The notes beneath the pieces were generated by a model. It did not search any database, was not told the origin of the DNA, and saw nothing but the letters and a program-made list of their open reading frames with translations. A stretch of DNA of 64,000 nucleotides from Actibacterium naphthalenivorans. GTDB lineage: Bacteria; Pseudomonadota; Alphaproteobacteria; Rhodobacterales; Rhodobacteraceae. The position numbers and the translations under genes were made by a program. The stretch is from positions 248,001 through 312,000 of the forward strand of contig NZ_JACIEQ010000001.1 in NCBI RefSeq assembly GCF_014196965.1, given 5' to 3'. Positions 1 through 11,914 of this stretch are shown here, piece by piece; position 1 is the stretch's first letter, and the number at the start of each line of letters is the position of its first letter.

Positions 1-571
1 CGGGGTCGCCCGCCGGCGCTTCGAACACCGCCTCGATCAGCACCCAGCCGTCGGGCAGGTCGCTGTGGCGATAGCCGAATTTCAGATCCTCGGGGGTCAG
101 CGTCACCACCGCGCCGGCCCGCGTCACCGCCCTTGCGTACAAAAGAACGTCTGAAACATACGAACCGTAGCATCCGGCGTTCATCCGCACCGCGCCACCG
201 ATGGCACCGGGGATGGTGCGCAGAAAGGTCAGATCCACCCCGGCCTGCGCCGCCTTGCGCGCCACATGCGCGTCCAGCGCCGCCGCGCCTGCCGTCACCC
301 GGCCGCCCTGCACCGCGATGCCGTTGAACCCGCGCCCCAGCCGGATCACCACCGCCCGCAGCCCGCCGTCGCGCACGATCAGGTTGCTGCCCACGCCCAT
401 CGGAAACACCGGCACCGCAGGATCGAGCGCGGCCAGAAACGCCGCCAGGTCATCGACATCCGCAGGCTGAAAGAGCCAGTCCGCCGGGCCGCCGACCCGC
501 AGCCATGTCAGATCATCCAGCGACCGGTCCGGCGTCAGCGTGCCGCGCACCTGTGGCATCGCGCCCCTCAT
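1..571 (-). CDS. murB: UDP-N-acetylenolpyruvoylglucosamine reductase MurB (5' part, runs off window)
   Basis: MurB reduces UDP-GlcNAc-enolpyruvate to UDP-MurNAc with NADPH and FAD in the cytoplasm, the second committed step of peptidoglycan synthesis. Reading the minus strand from an ATG at 571 gives about 190 residues before the window ends. They show the FAD-binding VGGPAD motif near residue 32, [12 protein letters not shown] near residue 63 and [17 protein letters not shown] near residue 125, all typical MurB signatures. The start overlaps the stop of the upstream small membrane gene in an ATGA junction, which supports both the start and co-transcription with the dcw cluster. The C-terminal third lies outside the window. 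Confidence 0.95.
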   Translation of the reverse strand, partial: MRGAMPQVRGTLTPDRSLDDLTWLRVGGPADWLFQPADVDDLAAFLAALDPAVPVFPMGVGSNLIVRDGGLRAVVIRLGRGFNGIAVQGGRVTAGAAALDAHVARKAAQAGVDLTFLRTIPGAIGGAVRMNAGCYGSYVSDVLLYARAVTRAGAVVTLTPEDLKFGYRHSDLPDGWVLIEAVFEAPAGDP

Positions 572-858
572 GCCCCGTCCTCGCCGTTACGGCGCCCCAG
601 CGCGAACAGCGCGGCCGACAGCACGCCGGTTCCGATCCATGGCAACAGCACCCCGAGGGGCGTGTTCGCGCCGAAGCCCGTGCGCGCCAGATCGGCGCGC
701 AGCGCCGCCCAGGTCACGATTACCGCCGTCGAGTAAAGCGCGAAGATCACCAGAAAGTCGCGCCCCTTGCGGGCCAGCCCGTGGGTCAGCGCCTGATAGG
801 CGATCACCGGTGCCGCCGCCCAGGTGCCGTAAACCAGAATTTCCGTATAGCCCGCCAT
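568..858 (-). CDS. small hypothetical membrane protein in dcw cluster
   Basis: A 96-residue protein with three or four hydrophobic segments (about residues 8-25, 34-54, 66-88) and no catalytic motif that I recognise. It ends in an ATGA overlap with murB and starts 14 bp after the DUF2484 stop, so it is translated as part of the murC-murB end of the cluster. Its size and membrane character resemble the adjacent DUF2484 proteins, but the sequence does not align with them by eye. An envelope-related accessory role is only an inference from position. Confidence 0.75.
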   Translation of the reverse strand: MAGYTEILVYGTWAAAPVIAYQALTHGLARKGRDFLVIFALYSTAVIVTWAALRADLARTGFGANTPLGVLLPWIGTGVLSAALFALGRRNGEDGA

Positions 859-872
859 CGCGCCCCCCGTTT

Positions 873-1127
873 TCAGGGACCTTTACCGCGCAACAGCCGC
901 GCGCACCAGCGGGCGAAGTAATAGACCGGCCAGCGCAGCATCGACATGCCCGCCGCCAGCACCAGAAGCCCCCAGACCGGCCCGTTCTGATAGGTGACGT
1001 AGCCAAGCAGCGGAATGCCGGCGGCGATCAGCCCATAGGCCAGCGGCCAGTTCAGCCGGGCCGGAAGGAAGGCGATGCCGGTGGCGGCAAGCGCCCAGAA
1101 ACACGCCAGGATCAGCGACAGGTTCAT
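873..1127 (-). CDS. DUF2484 family small membrane protein (copy 1)
   Basis: An 84-residue protein starting MNLSLILACFWALAATGIAF, with two to three transmembrane segments and a short basic C-terminus. DUF2484 is a family of unknown function typically found between murC and murB in Rhodobacteraceae. The start overlaps the stop of the next DUF2484 gene in an ATGA junction. The two copies share the N-terminal pattern M-x-LSL-x-LAC-x-WALAAT and a C-terminal patch of the form (M/F)RxPxxYxxR, so they are tandem paralogues. Confidence 0.8.
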   Translation of the reverse strand: MNLSLILACFWALAATGIAFLPARLNWPLAYGLIAAGIPLLGYVTYQNGPVWGLLVLAAGMSMLRWPVYYFARWCARLLRGKGP

Positions 1128-1381
1128 TCCCGCCCCTCCCCGCCGCCGGGGCGCAACGCCCGGCGCAGCAGATAGAAGAGCGGCCTGCGAAACATCGACG
1201 CGGCCCCCGCGACAGCGGCAAGAACGACCCAGACATCATGCTGCCAGCCCAGATACCCGATCAGCACCGGCGCCGACACCAGCAGCGCGAGGCCCGGCGC
1301 GTATTGCAGCCGCATCGGCAGAAACGCGGTGATGGTCGCCGCGAGTGCCCAGAGGCAGGCCAGTGTGAGCGACAGGGTCAT
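1124..1381 (-). CDS. DUF2484 family small membrane protein (copy 2)
   Basis: An 85-residue paralogue of the neighbouring DUF2484 protein, starting MTLSLTLACLWALAATITAF. It has ATGA overlaps at both ends, with the amino-acid permease upstream and DUF2484 copy 1 downstream, so its ATG at 1381 is well fixed. The frame is open much further upstream, but that extension only shadows the permease gene and is rejected. Function is unknown; the conserved place beside murB suggests a link to the cell envelope. Confidence 0.8.
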   Translation of the reverse strand: MTLSLTLACLWALAATITAFLPMRLQYAPGLALLVSAPVLIGYLGWQHDVWVVLAAVAGAASMFRRPLFYLLRRALRPGGGEGRE

Positions 1382-2568
1382 GCCGGCCCCAGCAGCGTCA
1401 TCGCCAGCGCGGCCAGCGCGGCCAGAAGCCCGGCATAGGGCACGAACATCGGCACCCGGAACGGCGCGAACGGCGCGCGCCGCTTCAGCGCGATCAGCGA
1501 AAGATTGACCACCGCGAACACCGCCAGCAACAGCGAAGAGGTCATTTCCGCCAACGCCGCCACCGGCAGGGCCAGCGCGCCAAGGATCACCGCCGCGCCA
1601 ACCAGCAACGTCGCCTTCACCGGCGTGCCGAAGCGCGGATGGGCGTGATGGAACAGCGCCAGCCGCCGGTCGCGCTTGCCCAGGCCGAACAGCACCCGCG
1701 CGGCCATGACGATCTGCGCCAGCACCCCGTTCAGCGCCGCCACCCCCGCGATCAGCGACAGAAAACCCGCGCTGTTGTTGCCCTTGCGCGCCTCCCACAC
1801 CAGCGACAGCGGGCGCGTGCTGTTGGCCAGCGCCTCGACCGGAACGGCGCGGACGGCGGCAAGGCTGACCCCGGCGTAGATCAGCGAGGTCACAAGCAGC
1901 GAAATCAGGATGGCGCGCGGCAGGGTGCGCTCTGGATGCTCCACCTCTTCGGCCATGTTCACGATATCCTCGAAGCCGATGAAGGCGAAAAACGCCAGCA
2001 CCGCGCCCATGCCCACACCCGGCCAGAAAATCTCGGGCGGGGCGCTCCAGGCCGGTACCGGCGCCGCAGTGGAGCCGGCCCAGATCACCAGGCCAAGCCC
2101 GATCAGCTCTATCACGGTAAAGATCGCCGCCACCGCCATGCTTTCCAGCACCCCGATCAGCGCCACGGCCAGCAGTGCCGCGCCGAGCCCTGCCACCACC
2201 CATTCGAACGGCAGGTCGATGACTGCGGTCAGGTAACCGGCGCCGCCGCGCAGCACCGCCGCGGCCGAGATCGTGCCGGCCAGCACGATGCCCAGCCCCA
2301 CCACAACCGACAGCCAGTGGATTTTCAGCCCCTGATCGACATAGGCGGCCTCGCCCGCCGCTTCGGGGATGCGGGTGGACAGTTCGGCATATGACAGCGC
2401 CGAGGGCGCGGCGACCAGCCCGGCAATCAGAAACGACAGCGGCGCATAAACCCCGGCCTGCCCCGCCACCGCGCCGACCAGAACATAGATCCCGGCGCCG
2501 ATCATCACCCCGATGCCATAGGCCGTCAGCAGCCCCGGCCCGATCCGCCGCTTGAGCGCCTCCGCCAC
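1378..2568 (-). CDS. APC superfamily amino-acid permease
   Basis: A 396-residue integral membrane protein with about eleven or twelve hydrophobic segments. Near residues 19-32 it has the APC-superfamily signature GVMIGAGIYVLVGA, the substrate-binding unwound helix 1. GFEDIVNMAEEVEHPERTLPRAI near residue 218 matches the TM6-loop region of the family. It is short compared with typical 450-500 residue members. The gene starts 5 bp after the murC stop and overlaps the DUF2484 gene, so it is embedded in the dcw transcription unit. Its substrate cannot be told from sequence; a cell-wall amino acid would be a guess. Confidence 0.88.
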   Translation of the reverse strand: MAEALKRRIGPGLLTAYGIGVMIGAGIYVLVGAVAGQAGVYAPLSFLIAGLVAAPSALSYAELSTRIPEAAGEAAYVDQGLKIHWLSVVVGLGIVLAGTISAAAVLRGGAGYLTAVIDLPFEWVVAGLGAALLAVALIGVLESMAVAAIFTVIELIGLGLVIWAGSTAAPVPAWSAPPEIFWPGVGMGAVLAFFAFIGFEDIVNMAEEVEHPERTLPRAILISLLVTSLIYAGVSLAAVRAVPVEALANSTRPLSLVWEARKGNNSAGFLSLIAGVAALNGVLAQIVMAARVLFGLGKRDRRLALFHHAHPRFGTPVKATLLVGAAVILGALALPVAALAEMTSSLLLAVFAVVNLSLIALKRRAPFAPFRVPMFVPYAGLLAALAALAMTLLGPA

Positions 2569-2573
2569 CGGCC

Positions 2574-3970
<1,397 letters not shown>

Positions 3971-3974
<4 letters not shown>

Positions 3975-5077
3975 GCCTGTTGCCCCTTGCCTGCCAGCGC
4001 CTCGACGATCTCCACCAGCCGCTCGGTCGCGTCCGGGCGGCTGACGCCCAGGGCCGCGTGGGCCATATGCACCGCCGCATCGGGGTTGGTGAGAACCGCG
4101 CTTATCTGCTCTGAAAGCGCGGCAGGCTCAAGGGCGGATTCGGGGATCATGATCGCGGCATCCGCCTTTACCAGCCCGCGGGCATTGGCTGTCTGGTGAT
4201 CCGCCGCCGCGGCCGCGAAGGGGATCAGGATCGACGGCCGGCCGATCACGCTGATATCGGCGACCGAGGATGCGCCGGCGCGCGAAATCACAAGCTGTGC
4301 CTCGCTCATGCGGCGGGGCACGTCGTGGAAAAATGGCTGAACATCGGCACCGATCCCGTGTTCGGCGTAGAATTGCGCCACGCGCGCGCCATCCTCGTCA
4401 CGCGCCTGGTGCGACACGCGGATATTGCCGCGCAACGCCTCGGGCAGGGCTGCGATGGCGGCGGGCACCACATCCGACAGGATGCGCGCGCCCTGGCTGC
4501 CCCCCATCACAAGCAGCGACATCGGGTAGTCGCCCGGCGGGATATAGGGCGCGCCCGCGCGTTCCAGCACCGTCGCGCGCACCGGATTGCCGGTATGAAA
4601 ACTCTCGACACCCTCGGGCAGTTCGGTCGGCCAGGTGCCGCAGGCCACCGCATGGACGCGGGTCGCGAAAAGCTGGTTCACCCGACCCAGCACGCCGTTC
4701 TGTTCGTGGATCATCCGGGGCAGCCGCAGGATCGTGGCCGCCGCCACCGCCGGGATCGCCGGGTAGCCGCCAAAGCCCACAACGACATCGGGCCGGTCCC
4801 GCAGCATCTTGGCCGCCGCCGAGATCACGCCGCCTGTCAGCCGGAACGGCACCGCCGCCCTGGCCAGCGCCCCGCCCCGCGCGAAGGTGGCCGATGCGAT
4901 CTGCTCCACCTCCACCACATGCGGAAAGCCGCCCGCGTAGCGCGCGCCGCGCGCGTCGGTCGAAAGCTTCACCCGCCAGCCCTTGCGGATCATCGCCTCG
5001 GCCAGCGCCTGGGCGGGGAACATATGCCCGCCGGTCCCGCCCGCGGCGATGACCAGAAGCGCCGCCTTGCCGGCCAT
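3971..5077 (-). CDS. murG: Lipid II synthase MurG (UDP-GlcNAc transferase)
   Basis: MurG is a peripheral membrane GT28 glycosyltransferase that adds GlcNAc to lipid I to make lipid II. The 368-residue protein carries the glycine-rich loop [12 protein letters not shown] (near residues 12-23), the [10 protein letters not shown] segment, [11 protein letters not shown], and the C-terminal UDP-binding stretch around [11 protein letters not shown] and [14 protein letters not shown]. It starts 2 bp after the ftsW stop and overlaps murC. Confidence 0.98.
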
Positions 5078-5079
5078 TG

Positions 5080-6246
5080 CTACCGCCCTTTCCGCATCAG
5101 GATATCGCCGATTTCACCCTGCGGGCGGGTCCGGGTGAAGGCCAGCAACATGCCGACGGCGATGCCGCCCGCGATCAGCGACGAGCCGCCATAGCTGACG
5201 AACGGCAGGGTCATGCCCTTGGCCGGCAGCAGCCGCACCGCCACGCCCATGTTGATCAGCGCCTGCACGCCGAACACGCAGGCCAGCCCCGAGCCCGCCA
5301 GCCGGATGAACGGATCGCGCTCTTTCATCAGGCGGAACAGCGAGCGGATGACGATGACCGCGAACAGCACGATGATCGCCAGCACCAGCAGCAGCCCGTA
5401 TTCCTCGGCGGCGACGGCGATGATGAAATCGGTATGGGCATCGGGCAGCGATTGCTTGACCTGCCCCTCGCCGACGCCGACGCCGAAAAAGCCGCCCTCG
5501 CGGATGGCGTTGGTCGCATAGCCAAGCTGGGTGCGCGGATCGAGATCAGCCGACAGGAAGCCGTCGATCCGGCGGGCGAAATGTTCGGAATTGTTATAGG
5601 CTATGGTGCCGCCGAAGACGGTCAGCCCGGCCATCCCGACCAACAGCATGAACGGCGCACCGGCTACGAAATAGATCACGCCCCAGGCAAACAGGATCAG
5701 CGCGGCTTGCCCGAAATCGGGCTGCATCGCCAGAAACCCGACGATCACGATGGCGATGCCGAAGGAAAACAGCCTGCCCGGCGGGCCGTTCACCTCCTGG
5801 CTGGCGGCCATCAGCCAGGCGGCCAGGATGATGAACCCGGGCTTGAGGAATTCCGAGGGCTGCACGCTGGCGAAGCCAAGCGAATACCAGCGCACCGCGC
5901 CCTTGCCGAAATCTGTGCCCAGCACCGGCAGCAGCGCCAGCGCCGCGAAGGCGCCGAAAAAGCCCAGCACGCCCAACCGGCGCACCAGATCGGGCGACAT
6001 CATCGAGGTGAAGAACATCACGCCCAGGGCCAGCGTGCCGAAAAACGCCTGCCGTTCGACGTAATGGAACGGCGCAAGCCCGTTGCGCGCGGCCAGTGGC
6101 GGCGACGAGGCCAGCCCCAGCAACAGCCCGATCCCGAACAAAAGCAGGATGCACGACAGGGTCCATTTGTCGATCGTCCGCCACCACCGGGGAAGAATCG
6201 GTTCACCGGCCCGCATCGGCACGGTGCCGTACACCATTTCCGTCAT
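5080..6246 (-). CDS. ftsW: Peptidoglycan glycosyltransferase FtsW
   Basis: FtsW is the SEDS-family polymerase that acts with FtsI at the division septum. The 388-residue protein has about ten transmembrane segments, the conserved large-loop stretch [10 protein letters not shown] followed by GYQ-like [11 protein letters not shown], and the SEDS signature [26 protein letters not shown] near the C-terminus. The ATG at 6246 ([10 protein letters not shown]) gives a normal N-terminus; the frame stays open about 115 codons upstream, but that part is low-complexity and opposes the sulfatase promoter region. In most relatives ftsW follows murD directly; here 4 kb of other genes lie between, so ftsW-murG-murC probably has its own promoter in 6247-6505. 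Confidence 0.96.
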   Translation of the reverse strand: MTEMVYGTVPMRAGEPILPRWWRTIDKWTLSCILLLFGIGLLLGLASSPPLAARNGLAPFHYVERQAFFGTLALGVMFFTSMMSPDLVRRLGVLGFFGAFAALALLPVLGTDFGKGAVRWYSLGFASVQPSEFLKPGFIILAAWLMAASQEVNGPPGRLFSFGIAIVIVGFLAMQPDFGQAALILFAWGVIYFVAGAPFMLLVGMAGLTVFGGTIAYNNSEHFARRIDGFLSADLDPRTQLGYATNAIREGGFFGVGVGEGQVKQSLPDAHTDFIIAVAAEEYGLLLVLAIIVLFAVIVIRSLFRLMKERDPFIRLAGSGLACVFGVQALINMGVAVRLLPAKGMTLPFVSYGGSSLIAGGIAVGMLLAFTRTRPQGEIGDILMRKGR

Positions 6247-6505
6247 GAATGTTCGCCTTGCTCTGCCTGCCTCTGCCCGTTTGCCGGGTCTCGGGTGCAG
6301 TCTAGCGCGATTTGCGCCGCAACGCCAGCCATCTGACACCCCGGGCCGACGGGATTGCACCGCCGCCACGCGCCCCCTAGTCTGCCGCCATCCGCGCGCG
6401 CGGGCCGCTCCTCGACCCTTGCAGGTTTCCTCGCCGCGATCCGCGAAGAGAGCCGCAGGGCCCGACGGGCGCACCCGCGCCGCATCACAAAGGACAGACC
6501 CGCCG

Positions 6506-7963
6506 GTGACCAGACCCAACATCCTGTTCCTGTCGATCGAGGATCTGAATGACTGGATCGCGCCGCTGGGCGGCCATCCCGATACGATCACCCCGCACCT
6601 GACCCGGCTGGCCCGGCACAGCGTGGTGTTCGAACGGGCCTATGCCGCGGCCCCGGCCTGTTCGCCTTCGCGCGCGGCAACGCTTTATGGCCGGAACCCA
6701 TGGGAAACGGGGATCTACGGCAACGCACACCGGCCCAACCACGCGTTTCCGCGCGGCCGGGGCCTGTCGCTGGTCGGCGGCCTGCAAAGCGCCGGGTATA
6801 AGACCTTTGGCGCGGGCAAGGTGTTCCACGTGCTCAAGGGCCAGTTCGATCACGACGAATGGACCGAATACCATGGCCAGGAACCAGACAGCTTTGCCCC
6901 GATCAGCCGGTCGCAGAAATCCGGCGCCCTGGGCAGCAACTCCGATTTCGGCCCGGCGCCCGACGATACCCCGCAATATGACGAGTTGAACACCGAGTGG
7001 ATCACCCGCCGCATGACCGGCGGCGCCGAAGGGCAGTTCTGGGCGCTGGGGCTCTATCGGCCGCATCTGCCCTTCATCGTGCCGAAGCGTTTTTTCGACC
7101 AGTTGCCGGCGGTGGTCGCCGATCCGCCGGGGCTGGGCGCCAACGGGTTCGCCCCCGACAACGCGGCGCCGCTGGCCGGGCTGCCGCGCCCGGCGATGAG
7201 CTTCGTGCGCCAGAACGCCGGGCTGGGAAAGGCGCTGCATGCGCAGGGGGAATACAAGGCATTCCTGAAAGCGTATCTTGCCTCGATCTCCTATGCCGAC
7301 GCGCTGCTGGGCCGGGTTCTGGACCGGATGGATGAACAGGGGCTGTGGGGCAACACCATCGTGGTGCTGTGGTCGGATCACGGCTGGCAGCTGGGCGAAA
7401 AGCTGGCCTTCCGCAAATTCACCCTGTGGGAGCGCGCGCTGCGGGTGCCGCTGTTCATCGGCGGGCCGGGCATCGCCCCGGGCCGGGCCGGCGATCCGGT
7501 CAGCCTGACCGACATCGCGCCGACGCTCTTTTCACTGGCCGGCCTGCCCGCGCCCGGCCGCTTCACCGGGCAGGACATGGCCCCGCTGCTGCGGGGCGAG
7601 GCGCAGGCGCTGCGCGGGCACGCGCTGTCGGTCTGGGGCCATGATCTGATGAGCGATCGCCCGAAGCTGGCGTTTTCGGCGCGGTCCCGCGATTTTCGCT
7701 TCATCCGCTACTGGACCGGTCATGAAGAACTGTATGATCACCGGGCCGACCCGTTCGAACATGCCAATCTGCTGCAGGCCCCGGATGATGGCGCGCTGGC
7801 CGCCGTGGTGCGGGCGCACCGGGCGATGCTGCCCGTGGCGCCCTGCCCGCCTGTCAATACCGCGCCGCCGCGCCACCGTTGGCAGGCGGCGCGGAAGATG
7901 AGCCCGGCTCAGAGCACCACGACATCCAGCGGCGGGAAGCCGTTGAAGCCGACCGACGAATAG
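6506..7963 (+). CDS. Sulfatase, formylglycine type (iduronate-2-sulfatase-like)
   Basis: A 485-residue type I sulfatase. The activation motif C-S-P-S-R lies at residues 52-56 in AAPACSPSRAATLYGR, where the Cys would be oxidised to formylglycine by a maturase not seen here. Metal-site elements are visible: IEDLND near residue 11 and VLWSDHGWQLGEK near residue 288. I chose a GTG start at 6506, preceded by AAGGA, because the conserved LFLSIEDLND strand follows at once. The C-terminal 55 bp overlap the convergent decarboxylase gene, and the last 30 or so residues are low-complexity, so the tail may be non-essential. No signal peptide is evident, so the location is uncertain. The natural sulfate ester is unknown. 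Confidence 0.85.
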   Translation: MTRPNILFLSIEDLNDWIAPLGGHPDTITPHLTRLARHSVVFERAYAAAPACSPSRAATLYGRNPWETGIYGNAHRPNHAFPRGRGLSLVGGLQSAGYKTFGAGKVFHVLKGQFDHDEWTEYHGQEPDSFAPISRSQKSGALGSNSDFGPAPDDTPQYDELNTEWITRRMTGGAEGQFWALGLYRPHLPFIVPKRFFDQLPAVVADPPGLGANGFAPDNAAPLAGLPRPAMSFVRQNAGLGKALHAQGEYKAFLKAYLASISYADALLGRVLDRMDEQGLWGNTIVVLWSDHGWQLGEKLAFRKFTLWERALRVPLFIGGPGIAPGRAGDPVSLTDIAPTLFSLAGLPAPGRFTGQDMAPLLRGEAQALRGHALSVWGHDLMSDRPKLAFSARSRDFRFIRYWTGHEELYDHRADPFEHANLLQAPDDGALAAVVRAHRAMLPVAPCPPVNTAPPRHRWQAARKMSPAQSTTTSSGGKPLKPTDE

Positions 7964-9081
7964 CTCGACGTATAGGCGCCGCAGTTGCGGATGATAAAGC
8001 GGTCACCCGCCTTCAGCCCCTGCGGCAGTTGCACCGGGCGCTTTTCATAAAGCACATCGGCACTGTCGCAGGAGGGGCCGGCCAGGATGCAGGGGCCGGT
8101 CGCCTCGTGATCGCGGTCGGTGACGAACTGATAGCGGATCGCCTCGTCCATGGTTTCGGCCAGGCCCGAGAACTTGCCGATGTCCAGATAGACCCAGCGG
8201 AAGGCGTCGGCCTCGGATTTCTTCGACACCAGCAACACTTCCGCGGCGATCATGCCGGCCTCGGCCACCAGGCCGCGGCCCGGCTCCGCCATCACGCGGG
8301 GCACATCGCCAAAGCGTTCGGTCACCAGCTCCATCACCCGTGCGGAATATTTGGTCGGGTGATCAATCGCCTCGCCATAAAAGGCCGGAAAGCCGCCGCC
8401 GATGTTCAGCAGGGTCAGCGCGTGGCCTTCGGCGCGGGCGCGGTGCCAGATTTCGGCGATCTGGTCGAGCGTGGCGGTCCACATCTCGGCCCGGCGGGTT
8501 TGCGAGCCCACGTGGAACGAAAAGCCGACCGGCTCCAGCCCCAGACGGGCGGCCAGCGCCAGCAGATCCAGCGCCTTGTCACGGGCGCAGCCGAATTTGC
8601 GCGACAGCGGCCAGTCGGCCTCGGACGCATCGACGATCAGGCGGATATAGACCTGCGCGCCGGGGGCGTGCTTGGCGATCTTTTCCAGCTCTTCCTCGGC
8701 ATCGGCGGCGAACAGGGTGATGCCAGCGTGATGCGCGAAGGCAATGTCGGAAGCGCGTTTGATGGTGTTGCCGAAGGAAATCGTTTCGGGCGCGGCGCCG
8801 AGGCCGAGGCACAGCTCGATTTCCCCGCGCGAGGCGGCATCGAAATGCGAGCCGAGGTTTACCAGCGTCTCGACGATCTCGCGCGCGGGGTTGGCCTTCA
8901 CGGCATAGTGGATATCGGCATGGCCAAGCCCGGCTTTCAGCGCGCGGTATTGTTTGGCCACGGCCTGCGTGTCCAGCACCAGCGTCGGGCGGTCGAACTC
9001 ATTCGACCGGATATAAGCCTCAACTCGGGAAACAGGCGCAACAGCAGTGCGGCCGACGAAATCGGTGATCGTAGCGTTCAT
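7909..9081 (-). CDS. Type III-fold PLP lysine/ornithine decarboxylase
   Basis: An alanine-racemase-fold (eukaryotic ODC-like) decarboxylase that makes putrescine or cadaverine. With the ATG at 9081 the protein has 390 residues. PLP-binding Lys62 lies in HYAVKANP, the phosphate-binding loop is NIGGGFPAFYG, and the C-terminal active-site Cys lies in GPSCDSADVLY with the following GAYTSSYSSVGFNGF. All are typical of Rhodobacteraceae ODC2 enzymes, which often accept both lysine and ornithine. The start at 9081 is preferred over an in-frame TTG at 9093 because GGAG sits six bases before it. The gene is monocistronic, divergent from ldh and inserted in the dcw cluster. Confidence 0.93.
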   Translation of the reverse strand: MNATITDFVGRTAVAPVSRVEAYIRSNEFDRPTLVLDTQAVAKQYRALKAGLGHADIHYAVKANPAREIVETLVNLGSHFDAASRGEIELCLGLGAAPETISFGNTIKRASDIAFAHHAGITLFAADAEEELEKIAKHAPGAQVYIRLIVDASEADWPLSRKFGCARDKALDLLALAARLGLEPVGFSFHVGSQTRRAEMWTATLDQIAEIWHRARAEGHALTLLNIGGGFPAFYGEAIDHPTKYSARVMELVTERFGDVPRVMAEPGRGLVAEAGMIAAEVLLVSKKSEADAFRWVYLDIGKFSGLAETMDEAIRYQFVTDRDHEATGPCILAGPSCDSADVLYEKRPVQLPQGLKAGDRFIIRNCGAYTSSYSSVGFNGFPPLDVVVL

Positions 9082-9115
9082 GGTCATCTCCAATAGACCC
9101 GGCCAAAGAATGACC
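9082..9115 (-). promoter_or_regulatory. Hairpin holding the decarboxylase ribosome binding site
   Basis: In the mRNA direction, GGTCAT (9115-9110) and ATGACC (9087-9082) are perfect complements separated by 22 nt. The loop contains the Shine-Dalgarno GGAG (9091-9088), and the AUG at 9081 follows the second arm directly. Polyamine-synthesis genes of alphaproteobacteria are known to carry structured leaders (the speF motif). I cannot confirm that this is that motif, but the geometry suggests control of translation. Confidence 0.4.
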
Positions 9116-9151
9116 GCTCACTTCCAAGGAGACGTTACCGTCGCTACATAA

Positions 9152-10306
<1,155 letters not shown>

Positions 10307-10331
10307 GGCGCGTCACTTTGCGGCTTGCGGA

Positions 10332-10377
10332 TTGGGGCTCTGCCCCAAACCCCGGGATATTCAGGCGAAAAAGAAGG
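10332..10377 (+). repeat. 3'-end stem-loop repeat, copy A (after ldh)
   Basis: A stem TTGGGGC/GCCCCAA (10332-10338/10342-10348) is followed by the core GGGATATT-CAGGCGAAAAAGAAG (about 10354-10376). The same arrangement, a GC-rich stem-loop then a GGGATATTT core and an A-rich purine tail, occurs after mraY, pyc and hisE, always in the sense direction of the upstream gene. It probably ends or protects the transcript. Confidence 0.6.
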
Positions 10378-10384
10378 AGGCGTT

Positions 10385-11803
10385 TTATCCCGGTTCGGCC
10401 GTTCGCGCCAGCGCGGCGGTGACCTGGGCGATGAAATCCTCGCCGCGTTTCTCGAAATTGTCATACTGGTCGAAACTTGCCGCCGCAGGGGCGAGCAGAA
10501 CGGTTTCTCCCTCCGCCGCCTCGGCCGCAGCACGGGCAACGGCGCGGGCCATCGTCTCGCTCACCTCATGAGGCGTCTCGCCCAGTTGCAGAGCGAACCG
10601 GCCTGCCTCGCGCCCGATGACATAGGCCTTCACCACATGGCCGAGCTGTTCGAGAACCGGCCCCAGGCCGCCCTCTTTTTCCAGCCCGCCGCAGATCCAG
10701 CGGATGCGCGGGAAAGCGGCCAGCGCCTTGGCCGCGCTGTCGGCGTTTGTGGCCTTGCTGTCATTGACGAACCGGACGCCCCCCGCCTCCGCCACCAGTT
10801 GCGACCGGTGGGGCAGCCCCTGAAAGGAGTGGAACGCCTGTTCGATGATCTTCGGCGCCAACCCCAAACTGCGCACCGCCGCATAGGCCGCGCAGGCGTT
10901 CTGATGGTTGTGCGCACCGGGCAGCCCGGCAATCCCCCGCAAGTCGAGCGACGCGATCTGCCGCCCCTTGCGGTATTCCGACAAGAACCCCTTGCGGGCG
11001 AACACGGCCCAGCCCGGCCCGTCCAGCTTTCGCGCGGCAGAGATGCGGATCAGCCGGTCATCGGCGGCACTCTCAGCCATCTGGTTGGCCAGATACTGCC
11101 CTTCGACCTCATCCACGCCGATGATCGCCCGGTCCGGCCCGCCTTCGGCGAACAGCCGGCGTTTCGCGGCGAAATAGCCACCCAGCCCTGCGTGCCGGTC
11201 CAGATGATCGGGCGTCAGGTTCGTGAACACGGCCACATCCGGGGTCAGCGCGCGCGCCAGTTCGGTCTGATAGCTCGACAGTTCCAGCACGACCACCCCG
11301 CCATCCCCCGGCGGGTCGATATCCATGACCCCGCGGCCGATATTACCCGCCAGCTGGCTTTCGCGGCCGGCATACGTCAGCACATGGTGGATCAGCGCCG
11401 CTGTGGTGGATTTGCCATTCGATCCGGTAACCGCGATCACCCGCGGCGCGGTTTCCAGATTGTCCCATTCATCGGTGGCGACCGAGCGAAAGAACAGCCC
11501 GATGTCATTGTCCACCGGCACACCCGCCGCCCAGGCAGAGGCGATGATCCGGTTCGGCACAGGATAAAGATGCGGGATCCCCGGCGACACGATCAGCGCC
11601 GCCACATCCCGCCACGCCCCCTCGCGCGTCAGATCGTGAACAGCAAACCCTTCCGCCCCGGCCCGCTCCCGCGCATCCGCGCTGTCATCCCAGACCAGCG
11701 GCTCGGCCCCGCCTGCCCGCAGCGCCCGCGCGGCGGCAAGACCGGACCGGCCCAGCCCCAGAACCGCGATACGCGCGCCACTATATCCGCGAACTGCAAT
11801 CAT
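10385..11803 (-). CDS. murD: UDP-N-acetylmuramoylalanine--D-glutamate ligase MurD
   Basis: MurD adds D-Glu to UDP-MurNAc-L-Ala. The 472-residue protein has the N-terminal [13 protein letters not shown] dinucleotide-like motif, the P-loop [13 protein letters not shown], the central [10 protein letters not shown] motif, [11 protein letters not shown] and the C-terminal [11 protein letters not shown] motif, all standard for MurD. It is separated from mraY by a 111-bp gap with a stem-loop repeat. It is the last dcw gene before the inserted ldh-decarboxylase-sulfatase block. Confidence 0.97.
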   Translation of the reverse strand: MIAVRGYSGARIAVLGLGRSGLAAARALRAGGAEPLVWDDSADARERAGAEGFAVHDLTREGAWRDVAALIVSPGIPHLYPVPNRIIASAWAAGVPVDNDIGLFFRSVATDEWDNLETAPRVIAVTGSNGKSTTAALIHHVLTYAGRESQLAGNIGRGVMDIDPPGDGGVVVLELSSYQTELARALTPDVAVFTNLTPDHLDRHAGLGGYFAAKRRLFAEGGPDRAIIGVDEVEGQYLANQMAESAADDRLIRISAARKLDGPGWAVFARKGFLSEYRKGRQIASLDLRGIAGLPGAHNHQNACAAYAAVRSLGLAPKIIEQAFHSFQGLPHRSQLVAEAGGVRFVNDSKATNADSAAKALAAFPRIRWICGGLEKEGGLGPVLEQLGHVVKAYVIGREAGRFALQLGETPHEVSETMARAVARAAAEAAEGETVLLAPAAASFDQYDNFEKRGEDFIAQVTAALARTAEPG

Positions 11804-11836
11804 CTCCCAAACCCCGCTCGGGCGGGCGCACCCCCG

Positions 11837-11910
11837 CCCCCTTCATCTTCGTTCAAATATCCCGGGGGGTGAGCGGGCCGCAAGGCGCGCGAGGGGGGCA
11901 GCGCCCCCTT
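11837..11910 (-). repeat. 3'-end stem-loop repeat, copy B (after mraY)
   Basis: Read on the minus strand just after the mraY stop, this has an 8-bp stem with loop at 11910-11892 (GGGGGC-GCT-GCCCCC core) and then GGGATATTTGAACGAAGATG at about 11864-11845. It has the same orientation relative to its upstream gene as copies A, C and D. It lies inside the dcw operon between mraY and murD, where full termination would be unexpected, so a processing or stability role is also possible. Confidence 0.55.
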
Positions 11911-11914
11911 TCCC

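Noticed and set aside
6083-6505. N-terminal extension of the sulfatase frame of 141 codons
   Set aside because: It is Arg/Ala/Pro-rich, overlaps ftsW on the other strand and has no signal peptide. The family fold begins right after the GTG at 6506.
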